Of a DNA stretch of 64,000 bases, positions 34,493 to 42,760 are shown piece after piece (position 1 is the first letter of the stretch; each line of letters begins with the position of its first letter). The stretch is taken from assembly GCF_003046175.1 (NCBI RefSeq), contig NZ_PZZM01000001.1, positions 3,179,001 to 3,243,000 on the forward strand, in the 5' to 3' direction. The notes beneath the pieces are model-generated. The model was given only the letters and a program-made list of their open reading frames with translations. It was not told the DNA's origin and made no database searches. Made by a program: the position numbers and the translations under genes. Source of the stretch: Bosea sp. 124. GTDB lineage: Bacteria; Pseudomonadota; Alphaproteobacteria; Rhizobiales; Beijerinckiaceae.

Positions 34493-35287
34493 ATGAGAAC
34501 CCTGCGCGACCGAATTGCCGCCTTTGGCGGTGGCGCCCTCATCGGCACCTTGGGGGGCCTGCTCGGGTTGGGAGGAGCCGAGTTCCGGCTTCCCCTGCTG
34601 ATCGGGGCTTTTGGATTCGGGGCGCTCGATGCCATCATTCTGAACAAGGCGATGAGCCTGGTCGTGGTAGCCACCGCGCTGCCGTTCCGGGCGGCAATCG
34701 TTCCGTTCACTGACGTCGTCAGCCACTGGCCGGTGATCGTCAATCTGCTCGCCGGGAGTCTGCTCGGTGCATGGTTGGGAGCTGGATGGGCCACCCGCCT
34801 GAAATCGCAGACCCTCTACAGGGTCATCGCCACCCTTCTTGTATTGATCGCGGCCATTCTCGTTTTCGGCCATGACGCCCGCTCATCCAGCGCATTGCTT
34901 GCCGGACCCGCGCAACTTATGGCCGGTGTCGTCGCGGGGTTCGCGATCGGTGTGGCCGCATCGCTGATGGGCGTCGCGGGAGGCGAATTGCTGATCCCGA
35001 CGCTGGTTCTGCTCTACGGCGCGGACATGAAGCTCGCGGGAAGCCTTTCACTTGCAGTCAGCTTGCCGACGATGATCGTCGGCTTCGCGCGCTACAGTCA
35101 GGATCGGGCTTTTTTGGTGCTTTGGCGAAATCGGCTCTTTGTAGTCACGATGGCCATCGGCTCCATTGTAGGCACATTCATCGGCGGGCTTCTGCTGGGC
35201 TACGTCTCTTCGGCCATCCTGCTTCCCGCCCTCGCTCTGATCCTGGCCATCTCAGCAGTGAAGGTCTGGCGACATGCGCGGCACTGA
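34493..35287 (+). CDS. TauE/SafE-family permease
   Basis: A 264-residue integral membrane protein with eight predicted helices. The two repeated family motifs are present: GTLGGLLGLGGAEFRLPLLI near residue 18 and AASLMGVAGGELLIPTLVLL near 158, each with the GxGG-type loop. These proteins export sulfite, sulfoacetate or related anions. It is close enough to modC (26 bases) to be the last gene of the mod operon, linking sulfur and molybdenum oxyanion handling. The gene looks intact. Confidence 0.85.
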   Translation: MRTLRDRIAAFGGGALIGTLGGLLGLGGAEFRLPLLIGAFGFGALDAIILNKAMSLVVVATALPFRAAIVPFTDVVSHWPVIVNLLAGSLLGAWLGAGWATRLKSQTLYRVIATLLVLIAAILVFGHDARSSSALLAGPAQLMAGVVAGFAIGVAASLMGVAGGELLIPTLVLLYGADMKLAGSLSLAVSLPTMIVGFARYSQDRAFLVLWRNRLFVVTMAIGSIVGTFIGGLLLGYVSSAILLPALALILAISAVKVWRHARH

Positions 35288-35304
35288 GATTGAACGAGGC
35301 CAGC

Positions 35305-35868
35305 TTATGTCTTCGCGGCATCCGGGGGCTTGTTCTCCTCCTGCGCCGCGAAGACGTTGTGGGCGTAGGCGTCGAGGACAGCCTCCGATCGAGCCAAGTG
35401 CTCGGCCGCCTCTTCTGCGCGCGGAGCCTTGTAGAAATCGAGCTTGCGGATCTTCTCGATCCAGTTCTTGAACTTCATCAACTCCTGCTCATTCTCCTCC
35501 AGTTCGGCGAAGGTGAAGTGCTGGACCCGCGTCTCTTCGGCGATCTCCGCCTCGAAGGCGATGCATTTCTCGATGAACTCCTTGTACTCGTCATCTCGGT
35601 CGCCATTGAAGCGAGCGATGATCTTCTCCTGCTGCTTCTGATCAAGTCCGACGGTTGCGAGCAATAGTGCCTCGCCGTCGGCCTCGGCGATCTCGTTCTC
35701 CAGCACCTTCAGGCGCCGCAGGTGATCGTCCGTCTTCGGGAGCAGGCAAACACCGCCCTGGAGATAGACGGCACCCAAACCCTTGAGCTTGCGCCAGATC
35801 GAGACGCGCTTGCGGGCCGGTTCGGCCGGTACCTTGTAGGTGAGCAATAGCCATTCGAGCGAAGCCAT
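35305..35868 (-). CDS. ChrB-type N-terminal domain protein (chromate resistance associated)
   Basis: A 187-residue cytoplasmic protein matching the N-terminal domain of ChrB (MASLEWLLLTYKVPAEPARK, then VSIWRKLKGLGAVYLQGGVC and LLPKTDDHLRRLKVLENEIA). The C-terminal part is a charged helical region including FNGDRDDEYKEFIEKC. Full ChrB proteins have an additional C-terminal domain, absent here. ChrB regulates or assists chromate resistance, usually beside the chromate transporter chrA, which is not in this window. It is divergent from the COG4280-like gene across 147 bases. Confidence 0.8.
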   Translation of the reverse strand: MASLEWLLLTYKVPAEPARKRVSIWRKLKGLGAVYLQGGVCLLPKTDDHLRRLKVLENEIAEADGEALLLATVGLDQKQQEKIIARFNGDRDDEYKEFIEKCIAFEAEIAEETRVQHFTFAELEENEQELMKFKNWIEKIRKLDFYKAPRAEEAAEHLARSEAVLDAYAHNVFAAQEENKPPDAAKT

Positions 35869-36015
35869 CGAACCTCTTGAATGTTACGACCGTTACATTT
35901 ATAACGTCACGCATAGCATAACTGTCATTGATCCAATGTGACACTGTGCAGTTGATCTGACCAGAGCTCGAGGCTTGGCGAAAGCCGCCATCAAACTTGC
36001 GCGAGGAACACGGCC

Positions 36016-36762
36016 ATGACGACATGGGCCACCGCCGCTCCAGCAATATCCGCCGCCTTCCTGGGCTCATTGGTCGAGGTTGTCGAAGCCTTCACCATCG
36101 TGCTTGCCGTCGCAACCGTCCGCGGCTGGCGACCCGCCCTGACAGGGACCGCTGCAGGCTTCGGCCTGCTTGCCGTCCTAGTTTTGGTCCTCGGTCCAGT
36201 GCTCGACCGGGTGCCTTTGCAGGCACTCCAACTGGTCATCGGCGTGCTCCTGCTTCTGTTCGGCCTGCGCTGGCTGCGCAAGGCGATCCTGCGATCTGCC
36301 GGGGTGATCGCGTTGCATGATGAGACCCTGGCCTTCGCCAAGGAGACCGCCGAACTGAGCGAATCTGCGCGCCACGGAGATCGACATCTCGATTGGATCG
36401 CGGGCCTCGCCGCCTTCAAAGCCGTTGTCCTGGAGGGCGTCGAGGTCGTGTTCATCGTGATCGCCGTCGGCGCGGGGCGCGGATTGCTATGGCCAGCAAG
36501 CCTGGGTGCGCTCGCAGCCTGTCTGCTCGTCCTGGCCATCGGCGTCATCGTCCACAGGCCGCTCGCCCGGGTGCCCGAGAATACCCTGAAATTCGGGGTT
36601 GGCGTCATGCTCTCAGCCTTCGGTATTTACTGGACTGGCGAGGGCCTCGGCGTCGAGTGGCTAGGACACGACGCGGCTATCCTGGTCCTCGCACTAGGCT
36701 TCCTCGCGGTCGGCCTCGGCCTCGCTTCCCTCGTTCGCCGCCCCCGGCAGGAGTTGGCCTGA
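36016..36762 (+). CDS. COG4280-like membrane protein with two ExxE motifs
   Basis: A 248-residue integral membrane protein with about seven hydrophobic helices. Two halves share a motif: ISAAFLGSLVEVVEAFTIVL near residue 12 and KAVVLEGVEVVFIVIAVGAG near 135. Each has Glu pairs spaced by two residues in a helix (VEVVEA, LEGVEV), as in REGLE-type iron permeases or Gdt1-type cation exchangers, suggesting a metal path; this is inference. A charged loop with a His-rich segment (SESARHGDRHLD) links the halves. The gene overlaps a 68-residue partner by TGATG. Confidence 0.68.
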   Translation: MTTWATAAPAISAAFLGSLVEVVEAFTIVLAVATVRGWRPALTGTAAGFGLLAVLVLVLGPVLDRVPLQALQLVIGVLLLLFGLRWLRKAILRSAGVIALHDETLAFAKETAELSESARHGDRHLDWIAGLAAFKAVVLEGVEVVFIVIAVGAGRGLLWPASLGALAACLLVLAIGVIVHRPLARVPENTLKFGVGVMLSAFGIYWTGEGLGVEWLGHDAAILVLALGFLAVGLGLASLVRRPRQELA

Positions 36763-36968
36763 TGCATGTCCTTCGTCTGATCGTGAACGAACTCTTCGGC
36801 ATGTTCGTCGATGACGAGTTCCTGGCCCTATCGGTCATCGGCGTCGTCATAGCCGCTGCGATCGTCGCGACCGTATTCCACGCCTCGTCGGTCGGGACGG
36901 GGCTGGTCCTCGTGGTGGGTTGCATTGGTGTGTTGATGTCGAGCGTAGTCCAAGGCGCGGGAAGGTGA
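36762..36968 (+). CDS. Small two-helix membrane partner of the COG4280-like protein
   Basis: A 68-residue protein with an N-terminal amphipathic part (MHVLRLIVNELFGMFVDDEF) and two hydrophobic helices at about residues 20-40 and 45-62. It starts at an ATG that overlaps the stop of the preceding gene, so translation is coupled and the two products are probably partners in one complex. No family name is recognised. Confidence 0.7.
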   Translation: MHVLRLIVNELFGMFVDDEFLALSVIGVVIAAAIVATVFHASSVGTGLVLVVGCIGVLMSSVVQGAGR

Positions 36969-37116
36969 TGAGGTTGATGACAGCCGGCACCAGCCCGGCG
37001 CTCAAGCTGCTACTCAAACAGCCGCGCCTTGAAATCCTGCGTGCAGACTCGTCGGCCTGGCTAAGTTGAGTGGTGCCACTCCCGACCCCTCCGATCAGGA
37101 AGAGGCCTCCTTGCAA

Positions 37117-38313
37117 ATGCACGCAGGCTCGAGAAGGAAGCTATCCCGCATCCCGCGAGGCGTCTGGGCACTCGGCTTCGTGAGCATGTTCATGGACATC
37201 TCTTCCGAGATGATCCACGCGCTCCTGCCGGTTTATCTGGTGACAGTACTCGGCGCTTCAACTCTGACGGTCGGACTTATCGAGGGCATTGCCGAGGCGA
37301 CCGCCAACATCACGAAGATATTTTCGGGAGTCCTTTCGGACTGGCTCGGAAGGCGCAAGCTCCTGGCGGCGATCGGTTATGGCTTGGCGGCCTTTACCAA
37401 GCCGGTGTTTCCGTTGGCGAGCTCGGTCGGCTGGCTAATCACTGCCCGCTTTGTCGACCGGATCGGCAAAGGTATCAGGGGCGCGCCTCGCGATGCACTC
37501 GTCGCCGATCTGGCTCCACCGGACCTCCGGGGAGCTAGCATCGGCTTGCGCCAGTCGCTGGACACGACCGGGGCGTTCGTCGGCCCGCTACTGGCCATAG
37601 CCCTGATGGCGCTCACCTCGGACAACTTTCGGTTTGTATTCTGGATCGCGGTGATCCCCGCCTTCATCGCCCTTGCGCTGATTATCTTCGGCGTCGAGGA
37701 GCCGAGCAGTCATTCAGGATTGGAGAAGCCACCTCTCGGATTCAGTGACGCCAAGCGGCTGAGCGGCACGTTCTGGGCCGCGGTCGCTGTTGCGACGGCT
37801 ATGAAGCTCGCACGATTTTCCGAGGCCTTTCTGGTACTTCGCGCCCAGAATGTCGGCCTGCCGATTGCATTGGTTCCGGCCGCTCTGGTGGTGATGAACG
37901 TGGTCTACGCACTTGCCGCCTATCCTGCTGGTGCACTGTCCGACAGAGTCGGACGTAGCGGCGTCCTGCTGGCTGGGGTAGCGCTTCTCATTGTCGCCGA
38001 CCTTGTTCTTGCACTGGGCACCGGGGTCCCGATGATGCTCTTGGGGGTCGTGTTCTGGGGCTTGCACATGGGATTCACGCAGGGCCTGCTCGCCGCGCTT
38101 GTCGCTGACACCGCTCCAGCCGATCTCCGGGGTACGGCTTACGGCGTGTTCAATCTGGCAGGCGGTGTGTCGATGCTCATGGCCAGTGTCGTCGCCGGCG
38201 GACTCTGGGATAGCTATGGCCCCGCCGCGACGTTCCTTGCCGGTGCGGGCTTCAGCACCATCGCGCTCGTTGGGATGTTCCGCATGCGTTACCGCCTGAA
38301 CGAGACGGTCTGA
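37117..38313 (+). CDS. MFS transporter
   Basis: A 398-residue major-facilitator protein with 12 predicted helices. The cytoplasmic loop between TM2 and TM3 carries GVLSDWLGRRKLL, the family's GxxxDRxGRR-type motif, and a related DRVGRSGVLLAG segment lies in the second half. GIRGAPRDALVADLAPPDLR precedes TM5. The subgroup resembles uncharacterised tetracycline-resistance-like carriers. An alternative TTG at 37066 would extend the polar N-terminus by 17 residues; ATG 37117 is chosen. It ends the oxyanion/metal block, but its own cargo is unknown. Confidence 0.85.
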   Translation: MHAGSRRKLSRIPRGVWALGFVSMFMDISSEMIHALLPVYLVTVLGASTLTVGLIEGIAEATANITKIFSGVLSDWLGRRKLLAAIGYGLAAFTKPVFPLASSVGWLITARFVDRIGKGIRGAPRDALVADLAPPDLRGASIGLRQSLDTTGAFVGPLLAIALMALTSDNFRFVFWIAVIPAFIALALIIFGVEEPSSHSGLEKPPLGFSDAKRLSGTFWAAVAVATAMKLARFSEAFLVLRAQNVGLPIALVPAALVVMNVVYALAAYPAGALSDRVGRSGVLLAGVALLIVADLVLALGTGVPMMLLGVVFWGLHMGFTQGLLAALVADTAPADLRGTAYGVFNLAGGVSMLMASVVAGGLWDSYGPAATFLAGAGFSTIALVGMFRMRYRLNETV

Positions 38314-38544
38314 GGTTTTTCTACGCCACCGTTTTGCAGCGGCGGCACCCGCCAAGACAACCATCCGCTGGCCTGCTGCCGGTTTCGTGGACACCAGGAT
38401 GGGGTGTTTGGATTGCGCCCGGTCCGTTAGACAAAGCCGACCTATCCTTGGCTCTGCGCTGGTCAACTTGAACTTTTGGCCGCGCAACGGGTTAGCTGTT
38501 TTGCCCACTGATTCCGTTGACTGGCCCGGTCCCCCTTCGGCGAG

Positions 38545-38564
38545 GCTGGCCTCTTTCGGCCAGC
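38545..38564 (+). promoter_or_regulatory. Hairpin in the leader of the BLUF gene
   Basis: A perfect 7-bp stem GCTGGCC/GGCCAGC with a six-base loop (TCTTTC) lies 16 bases before the ATG at 38581. There is no T run, so it is not a standard terminator; it may fold near the ribosome site. Confidence 0.5.
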
Positions 38565-38580
38565 GTTTAGAGATTCGCCC

Positions 38581-39009
38581 ATGGACACAATTGCAATCCA
38601 CCGGCTCGTGTATGTGTCGAAATTCAATTTGGGGCGTGTTGATAGCGCGCCAGCGGCCCTCCGCGACATCCTTTCAGCCTCCCGGCGGAACAATGCCAAA
38701 GATGGCGTCACGGGCTATCTAATCTTTGACGGCGAGTTCCTTCAGATCCTGGAGGGAGCTGAAGCGACTGTCTCTGGCACCTTTGCAAGAATCGAGGGTG
38801 ATAGCAGGCATCGGCAGACGAGTGTGCTGGAGTGGAAGCCATCCTCCACACGGCTGTTCCCCACTTGGTCAATGGCTGCCTATCTGCGCTCTCCCGCGCA
38901 TGAGGCTGTGTTTGCGCGTCATGGACTCGGAGGGAAGATTGATCGCGGCACCCTTTCGGCGGATCGAGTGGTAAGTCTCGCCATGGAGCTATCGCTGTTG
39001 GGCGCATAA
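38581..39009 (+). CDS. BLUF-domain blue-light photoreceptor
   Basis: A 142-residue single-domain BLUF flavoprotein. The residues that define the photocycle are present: the Tyr of RLVYVSK near 11, Asn of SRRNNAKDGVTGYLIFDGEF near 39-40, the Gln of FLQILEGAEA near 57, and the Trp and Met of LFPTWSMAAY near 99-101. No output domain is attached, so signalling must go through partner contact, as in PixD or short BLUF proteins. The neighbours (MFS transporter upstream, tRNA-like remnant downstream) give no hint of a partner. The EAL gene at 10962 is too distant to link. Confidence 0.9.
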   Translation: MDTIAIHRLVYVSKFNLGRVDSAPAALRDILSASRRNNAKDGVTGYLIFDGEFLQILEGAEATVSGTFARIEGDSRHRQTSVLEWKPSSTRLFPTWSMAAYLRSPAHEAVFARHGLGGKIDRGTLSADRVVSLAMELSLLGA

Positions 39010-39065
39010 TTCACCGATCCGGCTATGGAGCGTCGGGTCGTTCAGGGAGAATCCACGCGTGCCCA

Positions 39066-39128
39066 TAGCTTCATCTAGAGCATTGCCTTCACACGGGAGT
39101 AGTCACAGGTTCGATCCCTGTGTCCTAC
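39066..39128 (+). other. tRNA-like remnant (possible tRNA-Val, CAC)
   Basis: A T-arm of six base pairs with a seven-base loop TTCGATC (CACAGG-TTCGATC-CCTGTG) is followed by GTCCTAC, resembling an acceptor 3' strand. An anticodon arm TTGCC-TTCACAC-GGGAG precedes it, with anticodon CAC but one mismatch in the stem. The D-arm is shortened (TAGCTTCATCTAGAGC) and no 5' acceptor strand pairs. It is a decayed tRNA or an integration-site scar, not a functional gene. Confidence 0.6.
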
Positions 39129-39254
39129 GAGGAATGGCAGGCGCGGCTCGGCGCCGACATCATGCCTGTGACCGACGAGCCGGACGGCGCCCCCGTTTTG
39201 ACGGAAGCGGAATGGAAGGCCGCCCATGTGGTCCTCGCAGAGATCCATCATTAG
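39117..39254 (+). pseudogene. C-terminal coding fragment next to the tRNA-like remnant
   Basis: An opening of 45 codons ends at 39254. It contains SYEEWQARLGADIMPVTDEP and then LTEAEWKAAHVVLAEIHH, a protein-like composition with two Trp and a typical helical end, but has no start codon. It runs through the T-arm region, so the junction probably reflects recombination into the tRNA sequence. I do not recognise the family. Confidence 0.4.
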
Positions 39255-39431
39255 CGCGGGATGCGCCGGGCTGCCGGCTTCCTCCGAGAGCAGGCTGCGC
39301 CGGCAGCCAGCCGTGCCGCTTCGTCGACGGCCTTAGCTCAAATTTCCCCATGCCGTAGCGACATCGTTGAAACTTGTTGTAGCTTTCCGTTCAACAGCCA
39401 AAAGGCGGAAGGCTGGGTGGGAGGACATCCA

Positions 39432-40013
39432 ATGCTCAAGCACATGACCATAATCATAGCCATCTCAGTTGCGGGGGCTCTAGCCGGCTGCGCGACCGGG
39501 CCGACGGTGACCAGCGAAACCGTGATTGTAGCGGGTGTCGGTCCCGTCACGGTCGAGCAAATGAACGTTGAGATTGTGGACGTCGATCCGGACTCTCGCA
39601 TTGTTCGCGTGCGTCAAGGCCGCAACACATGGCCGGTCGACGTGCCTGAGGTCTTTGGCGACCTGATGAATATCAACGCTGGTGATCGGGTCCAAATCCG
39701 GCGCGTTGAAGGCGCGGTAGTCGGTGTCAGGCCCGCCCGCAGGGGTGCTCAGGCCGGCATCGTCTATTCCGAGACTACGACCGGCCCATCATTCCAGAAC
39801 CTGCCCGAAAAGTTCGTGGTGCGCACACTCACGCTGACGGCCAAATTCGAGAATTTCGACCCGGCAACCCGGATTGTGAACTACGAAGGCCCACTCGGCC
39901 CGCGCACTCACACTGTCGTTGATCCCGCGATACAGACCGCGCTTAAGCGGATGAAGCGCGGCGACATGGTGCAGTTGACGTTCGCCGAAGGCTTCCATTT
40001 CCAGAAGTACTAG
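39432..40013 (+). CDS. Lipoprotein, hypothetical
   Basis: A 193-residue protein with a lipoprotein signal (MLKHMTIIIAISVAGALAGC; the Cys at 20 is the expected lipidation site). The mature part, starting after C-ATGPTVTSETV, is rich in strands and Val, with VRVRQGRNTWPVDVPEVFGD and NYEGPLGPRTHTVVDPAIQT. It appears periplasmic-facing and OB- or beta-barrel-like. The ATG at 39432 follows GGGAGGAC. No family is recognised. Confidence 0.7.
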   Translation: MLKHMTIIIAISVAGALAGCATGPTVTSETVIVAGVGPVTVEQMNVEIVDVDPDSRIVRVRQGRNTWPVDVPEVFGDLMNINAGDRVQIRRVEGAVVGVRPARRGAQAGIVYSETTTGPSFQNLPEKFVVRTLTLTAKFENFDPATRIVNYEGPLGPRTHTVVDPAIQTALKRMKRGDMVQLTFAEGFHFQKY

Positions 40014-40162
40014 GGCCAAGGGGTGGGGCTCAGTTTGCGCCCCACCGTTCGCCTCTGCGCCGTAAGCGCCACGCCGGTCCCCTCGTGTGGGGCGGGAGGT
40101 GAATGTGCCAAGAGTCCTCTGATCGCGAGAGACGGAGGGCTTGGGTGGGAGCGGACGGCAAA

Positions 40163-40576
40163 ATGGACGTCCATTTGGACGTCTCGACACCTGGCTACGT
40201 AGGCCGACTTGAGGTTGTTGAGGGTCCGACGGGTCGGCGGGTTCGCTCGGCGTCGGAGAAGGCGCGGATCGCGGCGGAGAGCCTGATGCCGGGGTCGCAG
40301 GTGACGGCGGTTGCCCGCAAGCATGGCGCGACGCGCTGGCAGGTTTATGATTGGCGGCGTCGCCTTCGTCAGGGACAGTTGGCCCTTCCGGAGAGCCGGG
40401 AGCCGCTGTTCGCGCCGCTGCTGGTGGAAGAAGCGCCGTCGCCCCGACCGCCGACGAAGCCGCCGAAATCGACGCTGGCGAAGGTTGAGATCGTGATCGA
40501 CGGCATGGTGATCCGCACGACGGTCGAGGTCGAGCGGTTGGCGCAGGTGATCCGTGCGGTGCGGGCCTCGCGATGA
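40163..40576 (+). CDS. tnpA: IS66 accessory protein TnpA
   Basis: A 137-residue IS66 accessory protein. A helix-turn-helix region appears at AESLMPGSQVTAVARKHGAT, then RWQVYDWRRRLRQ. A Pro-rich linker (EEAPSPRPPTKPPK) is followed by a short strand-rich end (KVEIVIDGMVIRTTVEVERL). The ATG at 40163 is chosen; an upstream in-frame start at 40103 lies nearer the IS end. It overlaps tnpB (ATGA). It is required with TnpB for IS66 transposition in known elements. Confidence 0.82.
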   Translation: MDVHLDVSTPGYVGRLEVVEGPTGRRVRSASEKARIAAESLMPGSQVTAVARKHGATRWQVYDWRRRLRQGQLALPESREPLFAPLLVEEAPSPRPPTKPPKSTLAKVEIVIDGMVIRTTVEVERLAQVIRAVRASR

Positions 40577-40926
40577 TTGCGCCGGGCGCCGATCTGAAGA
40601 TCTACATGGCGACGCGACCTGTCGACTTCCGGCGCGGCCTCGACGGGCTGGCCGCGGCGGCGCAGGAGGTCCTCGGCCTTGATCCCTATAGTGGCGCGGC
40701 CTTCGTCTTCCGCGCCAAAAGGGCCGACCGGATCAAGATTTTAGTCTGGGATCGCACCGGGCTGGTGCTGGTGCACAAGCGCCTGGAGGGCTCGAAGTTC
40801 GTGTGGCCGCAGGTTCGCGACGGCGTGATGAGACTGTCACCGGCGATGTTTGCGGCGTTGTTCGAGGGGCTGGATTGGCGCTTGGTTCGGCCTGAGAGAG
40901 TTCGGCGTCCGCAGCTCGCCGGGTGA
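40573..40926 (+). CDS. tnpB: IS66 accessory protein TnpB
   Basis: A 117-residue IS66 Orf2-type protein (DUF2200/TnpB of IS66, unrelated to the RNA-guided TnpB). Recognisable blocks are LKIYMATRPVDFRRGLDGLA, then ADRIKILVWDRTGLVLVHKR and LEGSKFVWPQVRDGVMRLSP. Length and order are normal for the family. It overlaps tnpA and precedes tnpC by 68 bases. Confidence 0.9.
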   Translation: MIAPGADLKIYMATRPVDFRRGLDGLAAAAQEVLGLDPYSGAAFVFRAKRADRIKILVWDRTGLVLVHKRLEGSKFVWPQVRDGVMRLSPAMFAALFEGLDWRLVRPERVRRPQLAG

Positions 40927-40994
40927 GTGCGGCAGACTGACTCAGGTCCGTGCCAGGCATGGCGCAGACGGCGGATCCGTGCTCGAAATAGTGG

Positions 40995-42560
40995 ATGAAC
41001 GTCGCAGTTCTCCATGGTGAGGTCGAGCGTCTGAAGGCCGAGCTGGCGCAGACGCAAGAGGCCCTGGCTCAGTCCGAGGAAGCGCGGCGGCGGCTGGAGA
41101 GCATCGTCAGCGACCTCCAGCGCGAGAAGTTCGGCTCCCGATCCGAGAAGCTCTCCGGCGAGCAATACCATCTACCGCTGGAGGACGTCGAAATCGCCCA
41201 GGGCGTGCTCGATGCCGCCCATGAGAAGGCGCAGCGGATCATCGAGGGCCGCCCGGACGGCGCCTGTGCTTCTCACCGGCGCAACCGCGGTCACCTGCCG
41301 GCCCATCTGCCGCGGGTGGAGCGGATCATCGAGCCGCAGAGCAGGCTGTGTCCGTGCGGCTGCGGCGAGATGTCCAGGATCGGCGAGGACGTCAGCGAGC
41401 GGCTGGACGTGGTGCCGGCGCAGTTGCGCGTGCTGGTCACCCGCCGCCCGAAATATGCTTGCCGCCGCTGCTCGGGCGCGGTCGTGCAGGCCCATGCTCC
41501 CGAGCATGTGGTGCCGGGCGGCCTGCCGACCGAGGCGCTGATCGCCCAGGTCATCGTCGCCAAGTTCGGCGATCACCTGCCGTTCTATCGGCAGGCCGAG
41601 ATCTATGCGCGCCAGGGCATCCGGCTCGATCGCGCGACACTGGGCAACTGGGCCGGCCGGGCCTGCTTCCATCTCAAGCCCATCGCCGAGCGCATGCGCT
41701 GGCATCTGGCCGCGGCGGGTCGTCTGTTCATGGACGAGACCACCGCACCGGTGCTCGATCCCGGACGCGGCAAGGTCAGGAAGGGCTTCTTCTGGGCGAT
41801 CGCTTCCGATGACCGCGGCCATGGCGGCCAGGGCCCGCCCATCGTGCTGTTCCACTATGCGCCGGGACGCAGTGGCGAGCATGCCGAACGCTTCCTTCAG
41901 GGCTTCCGCGGGCAGTTCCTGCAGGTCGACGCCTATGAGGGCTACGATCGGCTGACGCGCCTGGAGAGGCCGCAGGGGCCATGGAGGCTCGTCCATTGCT
42001 GGGCTCATCTGCGCCGACGCTTCGTCAAGCTGGCGCGCAACACCAAATCGCCGATCGCCGAGGCGGCGATACGCCAGATCGCGGCGCTCTATGCCATCGA
42101 GGCAACGGTTCGCGGTGTCTCGCCGCAACTGCGGCTTGCCGCCCGGCGGGAGCATTCCACGCCGATCATCACCGCCCTGAAACCGTGGTTCGAGAAGCAA
42201 CTGTCGCTGATCTCCTCCGGCTCCAGGCTGGCCGAAGACATCCGCTACGGGCTCGCCCACTGGGAGGGGCTCACCCGCTTCCTTGACGATGGCCGCCTCG
42301 AGCTCGACACCAACCCGGTTGAAAACGCGATCAGGCCCGTCTGCCTGACCCGAAAAAATGCTCTGTTCGCCGGCCACGAGGTCGGCGCCGAAAACTGGGC
42401 ACTGCTCTCGTCCCTCGTCGCCACATGCAAGCTCAACGACGTCAATCCCGTCGCCTATCTCGCTGAAACCCTCGACGCCGTCATCAACGGCCACCCACAA
42501 AGCGCCGTCGAAGATCTCATGCCATGGCGCTTCCGGAAAACCTCAACCCCAAATCCGTAG
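40995..42560 (+). CDS. tnpC: IS66-family transposase TnpC
   Basis: A 521-residue DDE transposase. Residues 1-55 form a coiled coil (VERLKAELAQTQEALAQSEE), then a helix-turn-helix/zinc-finger region with CPCGCGEMSRIGEDVSERLD and YACRRCSGAVVQA. The catalytic core has FMDETTAPVLDPGRGKVRKG (Asp), QVDAYEGYDRL (Asp) and LELDTNPVENAIRPVCLTRK (Glu). The sequence is complete and ends 20 bases before the right inverted repeat. Confidence 0.95.
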   Translation: MNVAVLHGEVERLKAELAQTQEALAQSEEARRRLESIVSDLQREKFGSRSEKLSGEQYHLPLEDVEIAQGVLDAAHEKAQRIIEGRPDGACASHRRNRGHLPAHLPRVERIIEPQSRLCPCGCGEMSRIGEDVSERLDVVPAQLRVLVTRRPKYACRRCSGAVVQAHAPEHVVPGGLPTEALIAQVIVAKFGDHLPFYRQAEIYARQGIRLDRATLGNWAGRACFHLKPIAERMRWHLAAAGRLFMDETTAPVLDPGRGKVRKGFFWAIASDDRGHGGQGPPIVLFHYAPGRSGEHAERFLQGFRGQFLQVDAYEGYDRLTRLERPQGPWRLVHCWAHLRRRFVKLARNTKSPIAEAAIRQIAALYAIEATVRGVSPQLRLAARREHSTPIITALKPWFEKQLSLISSGSRLAEDIRYGLAHWEGLTRFLDDGRLELDTNPVENAIRPVCLTRKNALFAGHEVGAENWALLSSLVATCKLNDVNPVAYLAETLDAVINGHPQSAVEDLMPWRFRKTSTPNP

Positions 42561-42580
42561 GGCCCCGGCAGGGCGCTTAC

Positions 42581-42760
42581 TCTGCGCCAGCGTTCGTGCT
42601 CGATAAAGGTGCCGGCCTGCCTGCCGGCATCTGCCGCAAGCGCTTCGTCGTAAGCCTTCGCGTATCGGGCGGCGTCATACCAGCAGTAAGGGATGGCCTG
42701 GCCCTGGCGGATCAGCTCGCGCCCGATATCGGCTACCGCCCAAGGCCTATGATGTACCAG
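42581..42760 (-). pseudogene. Hypothetical gene split by the IS66 insertion
   Basis: On the minus strand an opening reads ADIGRELIRQGQAIPYCWYD, then AARYAKAYDEALAADAGRQA and GTFIEHERW, up to the IS66 right end at 42581. The missing end lies at 40030-40061 on the other side. Removing the element and one copy of the 8-bp duplication gives an uninterrupted ERWRRGERWGAN and stop. No family is recognised; the start is not located. Confidence 0.6.

Larger units (their letters stand above)
40062..42580 (+). mobile_element. IS66-family element with 8-bp target duplication
   Basis: Inverted repeats are GTAAGCGCCACGCCGGTCCC at 40062 inward and GTAAGCGCCCTGCCGGGGCC on the other strand from 42580. Flanks repeat tctgcgcc perfectly at 40054-40061 and 42581-42588. 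The 2519-bp element carries tnpA, tnpB and tnpC, all intact, so it is a recent insertion and potentially mobile. Confidence 0.95.

Noticed and set aside
40573..40926. RNA-guided nuclease TnpB
   Set aside because: This is the IS66 accessory protein of the same name, only 117 residues and without RuvC motifs.
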